DNA of 8,005 nucleotides from a bacterium UBP17_UBA6191 (GTDB taxonomy: Bacteria > Muiribacteriota > UBA6191), in the NCBI GenBank assembly GCA_002422125.1, contig DITF01000158.1, positions 1 to 8,005 of the forward strand, given 5' to 3'. Shown here piece after piece: positions 1-6,697 of this stretch. Under the pieces are notes generated by a model. The model was not told the DNA's origin. It saw only the letters and a list, made by a program, of their open reading frames with translations, and made no database searches. Numbering within the stretch: position 1 is the stretch's first letter; each line of letters opens with the position of its first letter. The position numbers were made by a program, and so were the translations under genes.

Positions 1-1
1 A

Positions 2-232
2 GAACAGGTGAGAGTATTGATTTATGCTGTACACGATATTCAGAGGAGCCATCCCCTTAGTGAAGCGACTCCACCTGCTTATGAGGGTCGAGTGAAATTG
101 AGTTGTGAGCGCACAGAGTTGAAGAAGAGCTTTTTTGTGCAGATGGGAATGCACTGTCCGGGTCCACGACGGGATATTGATAGGAAAAAGAATTTTTTAA
201 ACCCGGGGTTTGAATGGCAAAATCAGCTCTAA
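2..232 (+). CDS. C-terminal part of an upstream gene, possibly a pilin-cluster protein (partial)
   Basis: This frame is open from the window edge to the TAA at 230-232 and encodes about 76 residues, so the gene probably begins outside the window. A GTG at 8-10 is in frame, but nothing upstream is visible to test it as a start. The visible tail is polar and basic, with cysteines in LSCERTEL and MHCPGPRR and no membrane segment. I do not recognise the family. It overlaps the following prepilin gene by 19 bases, the same close packing seen further on, so it is probably the preceding member of a pilin/pseudopilin operon. That role rests only on position. Another frame is open from base 1 to a TAG at 58-60 and could instead be the true end of the upstream gene, which would leave this region partly non-coding. 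Confidence 0.42.
   Translation, partial: EQVRVLIYAVHDIQRSHPLSEATPPAYEGRVKLSCERTELKKSFFVQMGMHCPGPRRDIDRKKNFLNPGFEWQNQL
199..211 (+). repeat. Short perfect inverted repeat covering the prepilin ribosome-binding region
   Basis: AAACCC and GGGTTT form six pairs around a single G, ending two bases before the prepilin ATG at 214. The only purine-rich stretch that could serve as Shine-Dalgarno sequence (GGGG, 205-208) lies inside it. A one-base loop cannot form a normal RNA hairpin, so a stem would need opened inner pairs. It could be a protein-binding palindrome or chance. Confidence 0.3.
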
Positions 233-702
233 AGGGTTTTACCATTGTAGAACTGGTTGTCAGTGCTGGTCTTGCCGCCATATTGGTTGGATTTATTGCT
301 TCTGGAGTTCAATGGTTGCGAAATGGCATTTCGGTTATGCATTTTATGGAAATGGACTCCCAAATACTCCTTTTGCCCCGTATTTTGCACAGAGATTTGA
401 ATCAAGCAAAAGAAATCCTGTTTCCGGGCTATAGACCTGAGGAATCAAAGATAAATTCTGCTTCTCAATTGGTTTTTGTAGATCGTACCGGGGATGTTTC
501 CGCAATTTTTTTAAAGCCAGATGGCCGTTTGGTACAGTATAGTCATACCAGAAGGCAATTCAGAGATATATTCGTTGGGGTTGTGAGTTTTCGTGCTTGG
601 CGTAGCGGGCCGAACACCGTACATTATGAAATTCTTAGGCAAATTGAGGATGAGGTTGAGCCACTACGAGGAACATTTTTTGTTAAAACCCCCACATTTT
701 AA
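214..702 (+). CDS. Minor prepilin / pseudopilin, PilW- or GspJ-like
   Basis: A 162-residue type IV pilin-like protein. The N-terminus MAKSALKG|FTIVEL is a class III prepilin signal: a short basic leader, Gly8 at -1, Phe9 at +1 and Glu13 at the conserved +5 position. A hydrophobic helix follows (about residues 9-33) and forms the membrane anchor and pilus core. Proteins with this signal are cut and N-methylated by prepilin peptidase (PilD/GspO) and assembled into type IV pili or type II secretion pseudopili. The stretch at about 46-67 (MDSQILLLPRILHRDLNQAK) resembles the region after the first helix in PilW/GspJ-type minor pilins. The rest is a small, cysteine-free, beta-rich domain. The gene overlaps its upstream and downstream neighbours (19 and 23 bases), so expression is probably translationally coupled. 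Pilin-class membership is firm; the choice between PilW and GspJ is not. Confidence 0.8.
   Translation: MAKSALKGFTIVELVVSAGLAAILVGFIASGVQWLRNGISVMHFMEMDSQILLLPRILHRDLNQAKEILFPGYRPEESKINSASQLVFVDRTGDVSAIFLKPDGRLVQYSHTRRQFRDIFVGVVSFRAWRSGPNTVHYEILRQIEDEVEPLRGTFFVKTPTF
668..673 (+). promoter_or_regulatory. Shine-Dalgarno site GAGGAA that favours a TTG start at 680
   Basis: GAGGAA lies six bases before an in-frame TTG at 680, inside the end of the prepilin gene. It is a better-placed site than anything before the ATG at 650, where GAGG directly abuts the start codon. This decides the start chosen for the following gene. Confidence 0.5.
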
Positions 703-2113
703 AAATCGAGGAAGTGCGATTGCTATAGTAGTTGGTTTAGCAGTTGTAATCACGGTCCTGTACTTTGCTATGCAGAGTTTTGTGTCGAATCGTTCTTTGC
801 TAGTGATTCGGATGGCTGAAGGGTTAAGTCAGGAAGAAGCAGCTATTGAGGCCTTGGAGTCTGTTTATTCCCGCTTCAAAAACAGACGACCATCCGCATC
901 CAAAAGTAGCTATCAGACTTCCGAGTGGATTGGGGAGTCCGAAGTCTTTGTCTTTGTGGAAGAAAGACAGAGTGAAAAGAAGCGATGGTTAATGGTTCCA
1001 GCCGCAGGAGAGTACACTCTTTTGGACTCTGTTCACTATCTATCCTTATCCTGTGAGAGTGGGTTATGTTGGGTGGCCGTGGCTGAAGAAGTATTCGCGC
1101 CGGAGCCGCTTTGGGCGAGTGATTTATATGATGCCTTCGAAGTCGGTTTTCCTACTCAGGCTCAATCTCCAGTTCGTGGCTTTTCCCACATAACTTCCCT
1201 AGATCCAAGAGAATGGAAGAGTTTGGCTGATTGTGAAGATTTAATGGATAGAAACTGTCGCTTGCAGTTGATGCAAGCTTTGCGGGCGGGCAATCAGAAA
1301 ATACGGCAGGGTGAATTCTCCCAGGGGCCACTGATGCGTCGAATTCGCTCTAACTTTCCCTATTTGCCGGAAAGAATGGAAGAAACCCAAATTCAAAAGA
1401 TCTTTGAATCCTTGGATTCTCAAAATCAGAAGGACAATCCAGCACTGTATTTTGCAGTGGCAACTTTGGGTCGCATTGAGGAGTTTGGCGACACTGTTGA
1501 TTGGTTTCGCGAGGCAGCTTCCATCAGGTCTCCTAAAAATGCAGTGTATGATCCTGAAAATCTGGCTCAACTTTTCCAATTGTTTGTTCCCGGTAAAAAT
1601 TTTCGGGTGCGTTCCCAGGAAAATTTTCAGGAGGTGTATTATCACGAGCAACGGTCTGTCTTGAGCCATTTTATTACTCGTGAAAAAATGGATCTTTTGG
1701 TTTATCAAAATCCTGAAAAACTATCGGACAATTTTTATCTCAACCGGGGCTTGAAGATTGAGGGAATTCACATTGAGGTCGAATGTGCCCGAGAGTTTTC
1801 ACAGAATCTACTACAGGGTCTTTTGTCAATTCAGAGTGGTGATGAATCCCTGAGGCACCCTAACTGTACTTCGGGTCCTACACTTAAGGCCAAATCTGTT
1901 TTAGAAGGATTGGAGATTCAGGAGAGTCCAATGTTGTATCTTGGCGAAAGGCCCTGGATCTCGTTAGCTAGCTTTTATCTCTTAATGCTCAAGTTAGGGG
2001 GAGCCACAGGGGGTAGCTTTCCAAGTGATGTTGACAGGGAAGAGGTGTCTTCTAAGGTCTTTTCTGAGTTAGGGCATGTTCAGTCTGGGATTTTACTGCT
2101 CCCAAGCTATTGA
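680..2113 (+). CDS. Large PilX/GspK-like pilin-associated protein
   Basis: With the TTG start at 680 the product has 477 residues; an in-frame ATG at 650 would add ten. The N-terminus MLKPPHFKNRG|SAIAIVVG is a short basic leader ending in Gly11, followed by a hydrophobic segment (about 12-31). This resembles prepilin leaders of PilX and GspK. The +5 residue is Ile, not Glu, as is usual for GspK, which caps the pseudopilus tip. The remaining ~445 residues should be exported and have no recognisable domain. They carry exactly six cysteines, in pairs C125/C130, C185/C193 and C369/C396, which could make three disulfides. GspK is usually around 330 residues and PilX around 200, so this is unusually long. 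It directly follows a PilW/GspJ-like gene with a 23-base overlap, which fits the minor-pilin order. Function is inferred from the N-terminus and context only; a tip adhesin or tip-complex subunit is plausible. Confidence 0.65.
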   Translation: MLKPPHFKNRGSAIAIVVGLAVVITVLYFAMQSFVSNRSLLVIRMAEGLSQEEAAIEALESVYSRFKNRRPSASKSSYQTSEWIGESEVFVFVEERQSEKKRWLMVPAAGEYTLLDSVHYLSLSCESGLCWVAVAEEVFAPEPLWASDLYDAFEVGFPTQAQSPVRGFSHITSLDPREWKSLADCEDLMDRNCRLQLMQALRAGNQKIRQGEFSQGPLMRRIRSNFPYLPERMEETQIQKIFESLDSQNQKDNPALYFAVATLGRIEEFGDTVDWFREAASIRSPKNAVYDPENLAQLFQLFVPGKNFRVRSQENFQEVYYHEQRSVLSHFITREKMDLLVYQNPEKLSDNFYLNRGLKIEGIHIEVECAREFSQNLLQGLLSIQSGDESLRHPNCTSGPTLKAKSVLEGLEIQESPMLYLGERPWISLASFYLLMLKLGGATGGSFPSDVDREEVSSKVFSELGHVQSGILLLPSY

Positions 2114-2165
2114 CGCATTTTGCATCTGTAGTTATGCTTGTTTAGTAGGCTAGTATCATGGATGT

Positions 2166-2171
2166 AGGGGG
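2166..2171 (+). promoter_or_regulatory. Ribosome-binding site AGGGGG of the lipoprotein gene
   Basis: AGGGGG sits five bases before the ATG at 2177 and supports that start. The 63-base gap upstream shows no convincing promoter or terminator. Confidence 0.6.
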
Positions 2172-2176
2172 TTTAG

Positions 2177-2866
2177 ATGAGATTAAATTTAGCTCTGGTG
2201 TTTATGGTTGCATTTCTCGCAGGCTGCGAGAAGGGGGCACCAGGTAATACAGCGGTAGATACTGAATGGAAACCCGCCTCGGATGCATCTGCAGCCGGAC
2301 CTTCGGTGTTGGGTTCCTCTGGCACGCTGGAAGCCGCAGTCGAACCAATAGGCAATGCAGAATCAGTTTCCGCTACCGTCGCTTCAGAGGTAGCCCCATC
2401 AAATACCGAGGCGGCAGGGGCAATTAACGCTAGAATTCATCAAGCGGCTATTGCTGCTGTAGACAATTTGAACTCTAGCAGTGGCCCTGGGGGTGGTAAT
2501 CTGGCTTGTGCATGGGCGGTAAACCGCATTTTAAGGGGAGCTGTAGGCAGAACCTTTGATCACAACGGGACATCATCTATGGATGCGGAGCTAAGAATGG
2601 GTGTGAGCTCAGGTACAGTGGAAAGAATCGCTAGAGAAGATGTGCAACCTGGCGACATAATTATATCCCCCACAGAGGGTAATCGTATAGGGCATGTTGG
2701 AATTATGGGGGAGAATGGTTTGATTTATTCAAATTCCTCCTCGTCCAAACAATGGAAGCAAAATTATAATTTAGCTACTTGGGACGAGCGCTACAAATCA
2801 CCCAGTAGAAATTTACAAGTGAACTTCTATCGTGTTACGACTGCGGCTAACACTGAGGGTGTTTAA
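2177..2866 (+). CDS. Lipoprotein with NlpC/P60- or CHAP-like cysteine peptidase domain
   Basis: A 229-residue predicted lipoprotein. Residues 1-17 are a lipoprotein signal peptide with lipobox LAGC, and Cys17 would be the lipidated residue. Residues 18-105 are a low-complexity linker rich in Ala, Ser, Gly, Thr and Glu that could span part of the periplasm. The C-terminal domain (about 106-222) has the layout of a papain-like peptidoglycan hydrolase: Cys111 in NLACAWAVNRIL at the start of a helix, QPGDIIIS (157-164) as the usual first strand, and His173 in IGHVGIM. The GD...GHVGI spacing is typical of NlpC/P60 and CHAP domains, which cleave cell-wall peptides or amide bonds. Cys111 and His173 are the expected catalytic pair; the third polar residue is not clear. 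A good AGGGGG site supports the start. The next gene follows after 10 bases, so the two are probably co-transcribed. The fold is likely; substrate and activity are inferred. Confidence 0.72.
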   Translation: MRLNLALVFMVAFLAGCEKGAPGNTAVDTEWKPASDASAAGPSVLGSSGTLEAAVEPIGNAESVSATVASEVAPSNTEAAGAINARIHQAAIAAVDNLNSSSGPGGGNLACAWAVNRILRGAVGRTFDHNGTSSMDAELRMGVSSGTVERIAREDVQPGDIIISPTEGNRIGHVGIMGENGLIYSNSSSSKQWKQNYNLATWDERYKSPSRNLQVNFYRVTTAANTEGV

Positions 2867-2876
2867 TAAGGGTGCC

Positions 2877-3659
2877 ATGAATATCATTTTATCTTTGATT
2901 GTTTTTTTGATTGGCTCGATTTCAATTGTCAAGGCAGAAGTGATTGTAGAAATTGAGGATCAGTCAATTCGTTGGCAAATTGTGTCCGAGATCAATGGTG
3001 AAGACGGCGCATTGTTTGTAATAAAATTGGAAGGGCAAGATAGTATGAATATGGGTGGAGATAGTGTTCCTTTTCCTCTATCTCGCTATAATCTTCCCGA
3101 GAGCGTGATTTCTAAACTAGCTGATGCCTATGTCCAGTACGAACTAAAGAATGTCGGAAGCCTTGAGGCTTTAAAATCACTAATTTCAGAGATAGATGAA
3201 ATTCCTTCTGATCTGCATGCCGCCTATTCCAAATTGTTTGAAGTTTCTGCTCAGCCTTATTATGGCACTTCAGATACATCAGCTAGCGCAATGTTAGTTG
3301 CATTGAGACACTTTGGGGAAGTTGTGGAGGATAAGGAAATTAAGGATAAGATGGAGAGGCATCTGCGACCTCTGGCTCCAGAACTTATTATTTATCTAGG
3401 AGAAGATCCAGAGGATGAAGTTGCCAAGGCCCTGATACAAGCGGTGATGTTTAATCCTTCGGTGGCTATATTGCAACAGGCGGTTGCAGTTTATGCAGCT
3501 AGACAAGAAGGCAAGTTTCGTCAGCATTTGGGTAAAGACAACCAGAAACGGATTAGTGAAGTGGCAAAAGCCATTAGGAATGCCTCAGATGCGGGCTTGA
3601 TTGGTGGTTCCGTGAAGGTGGCTGCCTTAAGAATTGCGGACTCTTTGCTCGTAAACTAG
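2877..3659 (+). CDS. Secreted, mostly helical protein of unknown function
   Basis: A 260-residue protein with a clear Sec signal peptide: one Asn and a hydrophobic run (IILSLIVFLIGSISIV) followed by KA|E, with likely cleavage after Ala20. The mature part starts with a probable beta-rich segment (about 21-55: EVIVEIEDQ, IRWQIVSE, ALFVIKLEG) and continues as mostly helical sequence (about 70-260), rich in Ala, Leu, Glu and Lys. It has no cysteines. The helices could form a HEAT/ARM-like or bundle array, but no repeat period is convincing. I do not recognise a family. The ATG at 2877 is chosen because AAGGG (2868-2872) lies four bases upstream and the signal peptide begins there; a GTG at 2832 would add a basic extension that spoils it. 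It lies 10 bases behind the peptidase-like lipoprotein gene and probably acts with it in the envelope, as a partner or regulator. That link is positional only. Confidence 0.68.
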   Translation: MNIILSLIVFLIGSISIVKAEVIVEIEDQSIRWQIVSEINGEDGALFVIKLEGQDSMNMGGDSVPFPLSRYNLPESVISKLADAYVQYELKNVGSLEALKSLISEIDEIPSDLHAAYSKLFEVSAQPYYGTSDTSASAMLVALRHFGEVVEDKEIKDKMERHLRPLAPELIIYLGEDPEDEVAKALIQAVMFNPSVAILQQAVAVYAARQEGKFRQHLGKDNQKRISEVAKAIRNASDAGLIGGSVKVAALRIADSLLVN

Positions 3660-3661
3660 CG

Positions 3662-3678
3662 AGATAACCGCATTATCT
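3662..3678 (+). repeat. Weak hairpin after the secreted-protein gene
   Basis: AGATAA and TTATCT form a six-pair AT-rich stem around the loop CCGCA, starting two bases after the stop codon. No T-run follows, so it does not meet the pattern of an intrinsic terminator. It might stabilise the mRNA end or be chance. Confidence 0.3.
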
Positions 3679-3728
3679 AATCCTGATATCACATAATCAG
3701 ACGAATCAGCATGTTTTCAGCATAACAG

Positions 3729-3744
3729 ACTGGGACTAACCAGT
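3729..3744 (+). repeat. Inverted repeat upstream of uvrA, possible operator
   Basis: ACTGG and CCAGT form a perfect five-base inverted repeat with a six-base centre (GACTAA), about 50 bases before the uvrA start. It contains CTG-N8-CAG, two bases tighter than the CTG-N10-CAG core of the E. coli LexA box, so it is not a standard SOS box. It lies just before the putative uvrA promoter, where a regulator could bind. This is an observation of symmetry only. Confidence 0.3.
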
Positions 3745-3760
3745 TAAAGTATCATTGCAT

Positions 3761-3790
3761 TTGACAAAATCCTGCCATGAAGCAGAAAAT
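3761..3790 (+). promoter_or_regulatory. Putative uvrA promoter, -35 TTGACA and weak -10
   Basis: TTGACA at 3761-3766 is a perfect sigma-70 -35 hexamer. Eighteen bases later GAAAAT (3785-3790) matches the -10 consensus at four of six places. Transcription would then begin at about 3796-3798, at the uvrA ATG itself (3797), making the message leaderless or nearly so. A second possible -10, TATCAT (3750-3755, five of six), has no good -35 partner. The gap is the only sizeable one in the window, so a promoter here is expected; its exact elements are uncertain. Confidence 0.4.
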
Positions 3791-3796
3791 GCCCTC

Positions 3797-6697
3797 ATGG
3801 AAGATAAACTCATCATCAAGGGTGCCCGTGAGCACAACCTCAAAAATGTCAGTCTGGAAATACCTAAAAAGAAATTGGTGGTGTTTACAGGAGTCAGTGG
3901 TTCGGGAAAGTCTTCTCTGGCTTTTGATACCATTTATGCCGAGGGCCAAAGGCGATATGTGGAGTCGCTCTCAGCCTATGCCAGACAGTTTCTTGGGCAA
4001 ATGGAAAAACCCCATTATGATTATATTCGCGGTCTGGCTCCCACTATCTCGATTGAGCAAAAGGCAGCCAGCAAAAATCCCCGTTCCACGGTAGGTACGG
4101 TTACCGAAATTTACGATTATCTAAGGGTATTGTTTGCTCGAATTGGGAAGCAGTACTGTTATAAGTGTGCAAAACCCGTATCCCGTCAGAGTGCCGAACA
4201 AATGGTTCAATCGATTTTGTCCTGGCCTGAAGGTACAAAGGTTTTGATCCTTTCCCCTCTGATTAGCAATCGCAAGGGTGAACATGCGGCTTTGTTTGCA
4301 GATGCGATGAAGGCTGGCTTCACCCGCGTGCGTGTAAATGGGGAAGTACTGCCACTGGAGCAAAAGATTGAGCTGGAAGAAAAGCGCAAGCACAATATCG
4401 AAATTGTCATTGATCGACTTGTGATTAAGCCTGATGTAGCATCCAGACTGACAGATTCAGTGGAAATGGCCTTAAAATACTCGGCTTCAGGGACTTTGGT
4501 AGTACATAGACTGGACAGTGAGACTGATGTATTGATGAGTGAAAAGCTAGCCTGTCTACCCTGTGGTATATCCTTTCCTGAGGTGTCGCCACAGTCGTTT
4601 TCCTTTAATTCTCCCTTGGGCATGTGTGTAAGCTGCAATGGCCTTGGGACAAGGATGGAAGTGGATGAAAACTGCCTGATTTCCGATCCCAAAAAAAGTA
4701 TTGCCGAGGGGGCCGTAATTCCCTGGGCTAGTGCCATGTCCAAGGGTTCAGGCTGGACTTATCGAGTGATTGTATCCATCCTTAAGACTCGTGAGATTTC
4801 CCTGGATGTACCTTTTGAAAAACTGAGTCAAGCCGATCGCAATTATATTTTTTATGGCAAGGCTACCAAGCCATCTGTGGATTGGAGCCAGCTTAAATCT
4901 GGGGAACATTCAGGTTTTCAGGGTATTGTGGCCTCTTACATGAGCCGTATGAAATCTGTGGCTGAGGAACAGGAAGAGATTCGCGAGAGCCACACGCGAT
5001 TTTTTCGGTCTGTGGACTGTCCTGCCTGTGAGGGAAGTCGGGTTCGGCCCGAGTCAAGATTTGTAAAAATTGCCGAACATTCAATTGGAGATTTTTGTCG
5101 CTTTAATATTACCGAAGCTTTGGAATGGGTAAATTCTTTAAAACTTTCAGGCAACGATGAAGTCATAGCTGCGGAAATTCTGAAGGAGATCCGTGGTAGA
5201 TTAGGTTTTTTAAACAGTGTGGGTTTAAATTACTTAACCTTAAACCGTCTGGCCCCTAGTCTCTCTGGTGGGGAAAGTCAAAGAATCAGGCTAGCATCCC
5301 AGATCGGTTCTGAGTTAACCGGAGTATTATACATTCTGGATGAACCTTCCATCGGTCTTCATCAGAAGGATAATGACAGGCTGATTGATACCCTAAAACA
5401 TTTAAGAGATATTGGAAACTCTGTTTTGGTAGTAGAACACGATACCGATACGATTCGGGCGGCCGACCATATTGTTGATTTTGGTCCTCGAGCCGGAAGT
5501 CACGGAGGGGAAGTCGTATTTTCAGGTGCTTATGAGGAACTTTTGAAGCATAAGACTTCCCTGACAGCCGGATACCTTTCAGGCAGGTTAAAGGTTTGCG
5601 AAAATCTTAATCGCATTGCTGCTGGTGACAAGTGGCTCGAAATTCATGGCGCTCGGCATAACAATCTTAAGAATGTATCCGTTCGATTTCCTACGGGTTG
5701 TCTGAGTGTCATCACAGGAGTATCGGGAACTGGGAAATCCACCCTGATCAATTCAATTTTATGGCCTGCAGCCCAGAAACATTTTTATGATGGCTCGGCT
5801 TCTATTGGACTCCACGATAAAATTCTGGGTTTTGAGCATTTTGATTCCGTGATTGATATTAACCAACAGCCTATTGGCCGAACCCCCCGCTCCAATCCAG
5901 CAACCTATGTCAAGTTGTGGGATCATGTCAGGAATTTATTTTCCGGCCTGGAGGATTCAAGGGTATACGGGTATGAAGCTGGCCGTTTCAGCTTTAATGT
6001 CAAGGGCGGTCGCTGCGAAACTTGCCAGGGTGGGGGAGTTGTCAAAGTTGAGATGCATTTTCTGGCCGATGTCTATGTTCCTTGTGAAGTTTGCAAGAGT
6101 AAACGATTTAATGAAGCTACTTTAAGGGTCAGATATCGAGGCTTGAGCATATCCGATGTTTTGAATCTTAGTGTAGAAGAAGCCACCGAGGTATTTGAGA
6201 AAATCCCCACTATTTCCAGGATTCTAAAGACCCTAATGGATGTGGGGCTGGGTTATATTAAATTGGGGCAAAGTGCCACAACCCTGTCTGGTGGCGAGGC
6301 TCAAAGGGTTAAGTTGTCTCGCGAGCTTGCTAGGCGATCCACGGGTCGAACCCTGTATATTTTGGATGAGCCCACCACGGGACTGCACTATGATGATATC
6401 AACAAATTACTGATTGTGTTACGACGATTGGTGGAGCAAGGAAACACCATTTTGGTGATCGAGCATAATCTGGATGTGATTCGTTGCGCCGATTATATCG
6501 TGGATTTGGGGCCTGAGGGTGGTGCCAAAGGTGGAGAGCTTATATATCAGGGCGAGATCTTTGGTATTATGCAGGAGCCACGATCTTATACGGGGCATTA
6601 TCTTAAACCATATCTGATTCAGGATAGGAGGGGTGTCCATGAGCAAAAAGAACAACTTGGAATCAGAGCTCTTGCAGCTCTTGGCTCAAAGCAATGA
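3797..6697 (+). CDS. uvrA: Excinuclease ABC subunit A
   Basis: UvrA is the damage-recognition ATPase of nucleotide excision repair. It dimerises, finds bulky DNA lesions, loads UvrB and then leaves. The 966-residue product has both ABC modules intact: Walker A GVSGSGKSS (32-40), signature LSGGESQR (489-496) and Walker B LYILDEPS (511-518) in the first; Walker A GVSGTGKST (641-649), signature LSGGEAQR (830-837) and LYILDEPT (853-860) in the second. Zinc cysteines are C253/C256/C277/C280 and C740/C743/C763/C766, the same numbers and spacing as in E. coli. An extra CYKC (121-124) lies in the UvrB-binding region. The ATG at 3797 gives the normal UvrA start (MEDKLIIKGAREHNLKN); TTG codons at 3755 and 3761 would add unusual residues. 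No good Shine-Dalgarno precedes 3797. E. coli UvrA has 940 residues; this one runs about 26 beyond the usual end near YTGHYLKPYL (931-940), and the extension carries the next gene's start. Confidence 0.97.
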   Translation: MEDKLIIKGAREHNLKNVSLEIPKKKLVVFTGVSGSGKSSLAFDTIYAEGQRRYVESLSAYARQFLGQMEKPHYDYIRGLAPTISIEQKAASKNPRSTVGTVTEIYDYLRVLFARIGKQYCYKCAKPVSRQSAEQMVQSILSWPEGTKVLILSPLISNRKGEHAALFADAMKAGFTRVRVNGEVLPLEQKIELEEKRKHNIEIVIDRLVIKPDVASRLTDSVEMALKYSASGTLVVHRLDSETDVLMSEKLACLPCGISFPEVSPQSFSFNSPLGMCVSCNGLGTRMEVDENCLISDPKKSIAEGAVIPWASAMSKGSGWTYRVIVSILKTREISLDVPFEKLSQADRNYIFYGKATKPSVDWSQLKSGEHSGFQGIVASYMSRMKSVAEEQEEIRESHTRFFRSVDCPACEGSRVRPESRFVKIAEHSIGDFCRFNITEALEWVNSLKLSGNDEVIAAEILKEIRGRLGFLNSVGLNYLTLNRLAPSLSGGESQRIRLASQIGSELTGVLYILDEPSIGLHQKDNDRLIDTLKHLRDIGNSVLVVEHDTDTIRAADHIVDFGPRAGSHGGEVVFSGAYEELLKHKTSLTAGYLSGRLKVCENLNRIAAGDKWLEIHGARHNNLKNVSVRFPTGCLSVITGVSGTGKSTLINSILWPAAQKHFYDGSASIGLHDKILGFEHFDSVIDINQQPIGRTPRSNPATYVKLWDHVRNLFSGLEDSRVYGYEAGRFSFNVKGGRCETCQGGGVVKVEMHFLADVYVPCEVCKSKRFNEATLRVRYRGLSISDVLNLSVEEATEVFEKIPTISRILKTLMDVGLGYIKLGQSATTLSGGEAQRVKLSRELARRSTGRTLYILDEPTTGLHYDDINKLLIVLRRLVEQGNTILVIEHNLDVIRCADYIVDLGPEGGAKGGELIYQGEIFGIMQEPRSYTGHYLKPYLIQDRRGVHEQKEQLGIRALAALGSKQ
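6626..6633 (+). promoter_or_regulatory. Strong ribosome-binding site inside the end of uvrA
   Basis: AGGAGGGG lies five bases before the ATG at 6639 and is the strongest Shine-Dalgarno sequence in the window. It sits within uvrA codons, so the next gene can be translated well from the uvrA message. It also decides ATG 6639 over the GTG at 6633, which overlaps it. Confidence 0.7.

Noticed and set aside
57..281. Open reading frame of 74 codons on the - strand at the start of the window
   Set aside because: It crosses the junction of two + strand frames and overlaps the clear prepilin leader. No start signal or family resemblance supports it.
1241..1708. Open reading frame of 155 codons on the - strand inside the PilX/GspK-like gene
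   Set aside because: It is enclosed in a longer + strand gene with a credible start and leader, and its product looks like antisense read-through rather than a protein.
2114..2176. Possible promoter or terminator in the gap before the lipoprotein gene
   Set aside because: TTGCAT with TAGTAG at a 17-base spacing matches consensus at only about half the places, and GCAT/ATGC arms are too short and lack a T-run. A promoter may exist here but the sequence does not show one clearly.
3662..3678. Intrinsic terminator after the secreted-protein gene
   Set aside because: The stem is only six AT-rich pairs and is not followed by a run of T, so it was kept as a weak hairpin rather than called a terminator.
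3755..3796. Upstream TTG start for uvrA adding 14 residues
   Set aside because: UvrA proteins begin close to the DKIIIRGAREHNLKN segment, which the ATG at 3797 gives directly. The added residues resemble no UvrA N-terminus and overlap the putative promoter.
4207..4743. Open reading frame of 178 codons on the - strand inside uvrA
   Set aside because: It lies wholly within a well-supported uvrA gene, and its product shows no recognisable motif. It is a shadow of the coding strand.
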